64,000 bases of DNA from Maritimibacter fusiformis (GTDB lineage: Bacteria > Pseudomonadota > Alphaproteobacteria > Rhodobacterales > Rhodobacteraceae): the NCBI RefSeq assembly GCF_008086115.1, contig NZ_VSIY01000009.1, positions 62,001-126,000 of the forward strand, read 5' to 3'. The stretch's first letter is position 1. The number at the start of each line of letters is the position of its first letter. Below are positions 63,107-64,000 of this stretch, one piece after another. The position numbers and the translations under genes are program-made. The notes under the pieces are model-generated. The model was not told the origin of the DNA. It ran no database searches and saw only the letters and a list, made by a program, of their open reading frames with translations.

Positions 63107-64000
63107 TCACCCCAACGCGTCGTCGCAGCGCGCGCAGGTGCCCGGATGCGGATGCGCGCCCACGTCGGGCAGGATTTTCCAGCAACGCTGGCATTTCTCG
63201 CCCTCGGCGGTTTCGAACACGACGCCGATGCCCTCGATCTCGGGCAGGCGAAAGGCCTCGTTGGGCATCGGGTCGGTGGTCACGACCACCGCCGAGGTGA
63301 TGCAGATATCCTCGAAATCGACCGAGTTCAGCGCCCGCGCCAGGTCCGGGTCGGCGACATGCACGACCGGCGCGGCCTCGAGCGAGGCGCCGATCACCTT
63401 GTCGCGCCGGGCCACTTCGAGCGCCGCCGTCACCACCCGGCGCGCGCGCCTGATGCCGGCCCATTTCGCCGCCAGCGGCACGTCCAGCCAGTCGGCGGGC
63501 GTGTCGGGAATGTCGACCAGGTGGACCGAGCTTTGCGCCCCCGGGAAGCGTTCCAGCCAGACCTCTTCCATGGTGAACACGAGGACCGGGGCCAGCCATG
63601 TGGTCAGCCGGTGGAACAGGATGTCGAGCACGGTGCGCGCGGCGCGGCGAGTCGGCGCGTCCGGCCCGTCGCAATAGAGCGCGTCCTTGCGGATGTCGAA
63701 ATAGAGGCTCGACAGGTCGACCGTGGCGAAGTTGAACACCGCCTGGAACACGCCCTGGAAATCGTAGGCCTCGAACCCCTTGCGCACCACCTGGTCAAGC
63801 TCGGCCAGCCGGTGCAGCACCCAGCGTTCCAGTTCCGGCATCTCGGCGGGGTCGACCTTTTCGGCGTCCGAGAAATCGACCAGGTTGCCGAGCAGGAACC
63901 GCATGGTGTTGCGCAGCCGGCGATAGCTGTCGGCAGTGCCTTTCAGGATTTCCGGCCCGATCCGCTGGTCGTTGGTATAGTCGGACTGCGCCACCCACAG
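63107..64000 (-). CDS. ileS: Isoleucyl-tRNA synthetase, C-terminal part
   Basis: The last 297 codons of IleS; the gene runs on past the window end, so the start is not seen. The tRNA-binding anticodon domain (DYTNDQRIGPEILKGTADSYRRLRNTMRFLLGNL) and the C-terminal zinc finger (CQRCWKILPDVGAHPHPGTCARC) are clear. Confidence 0.95.
   Translation of the reverse strand: MWVAQSDYTNDQRIGPEILKGTADSYRRLRNTMRFLLGNLVDFSDAEKVDPAEMPELERWVLHRLAELDQVVRKGFEAYDFQGVFQAVFNFATVDLSSLYFDIRKDALYCDGPDAPTRRAARTVLDILFHRLTTWLAPVLVFTMEEVWLERFPGAQSSVHLVDIPDTPADWLDVPLAAKWAGIRRARRVVTAALEVARRDKVIGASLEAAPVVHVADPDLARALNSVDFEDICITSAVVVTTDPMPNEAFRLPEIEGIGVVFETAEGEKCQRCWKILPDVGAHPHPGTCARCDDALG

Overview
The window is high-GC DNA with the gene content of an alphaproteobacterium of the Rhodobacterales (Rhodobacter/Roseobacter group). 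Evidence for this: hflKC next to a DegP-type protease, a RibB with a degenerate GTP cyclohydrolase half, phosphatidylcholine synthase, DUF1127 genes, GTTC-N7-GTTC SOS boxes, a tRNA-His without G-1 and with A73, and a CCUCCUCCC hairpin RNA array downstream of a DUF1127 gene. No species is claimed. Most of the window is ordinary core chromosome in short, often start/stop-overlapping operons.

Layout. 1-8 kb: start of ruvC, a DUF1127 gene, then a leftward block degP, DUF2065, hflC, hflK, gor, a membrane protein and rpiA. 8-18.6 kb: sdaA, thiN, a long acidic protein, purA, secG, pyrG and two TerB-like paralogues around a DUF1330 gene. 18.6-25.5 kb: a rightward amino-acid ABC transporter with a class I glutamine amidotransferase, a glutamine-synthetase-like ligase and a DegT/StrS aminotransferase. 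25.5-40 kb: pepN; the hairpin RNA array with its DUF1127 gene; mrp; an SOS-boxed uvrD/pcrA with an unusual low-GC coiled-coil patch; a MarR/MFS divergent pair; pyruvate carboxylase; and a flavoprotein.

40.2-45.7 kb is the only clear foreign region. It is a 5.5 kb low-GC element inserted in the 3' half of tRNA-Gly(GCC), bounded by perfect 51-bp direct repeats. It carries a tyrosine integrase, a P-loop ATPase with a winged-helix-like tail, and three small proteins I cannot assign. It also has several large inverted repeats and an inverted copy of the 5' half of the tRNA gene. It has no recognisable conjugation or phage structural genes, so it looks like a minimal or satellite-type integrative element.

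45.7-64 kb: tRNA-His, a candidate 6S RNA, SOS-boxed mmcB, a nitroreductase interrupted by one in-frame TGA, nusB-ribH-ribB, prmA, msrA, priA, transaldolase, a DUF484-xerC pair, phosphatidylcholine synthase, an EamA transporter and the 3' end of ileS.

The items most worth a second look are the CCUCCUCCC hairpin array (four two-hairpin units, 28335-28647), the tRNA-Gly element with its structured DNA and unassigned genes, the UvrD patch, the TGA-interrupted nitroreductase and the three SOS boxes. All family assignments come from reading motifs by eye and from memory; no database search was run.
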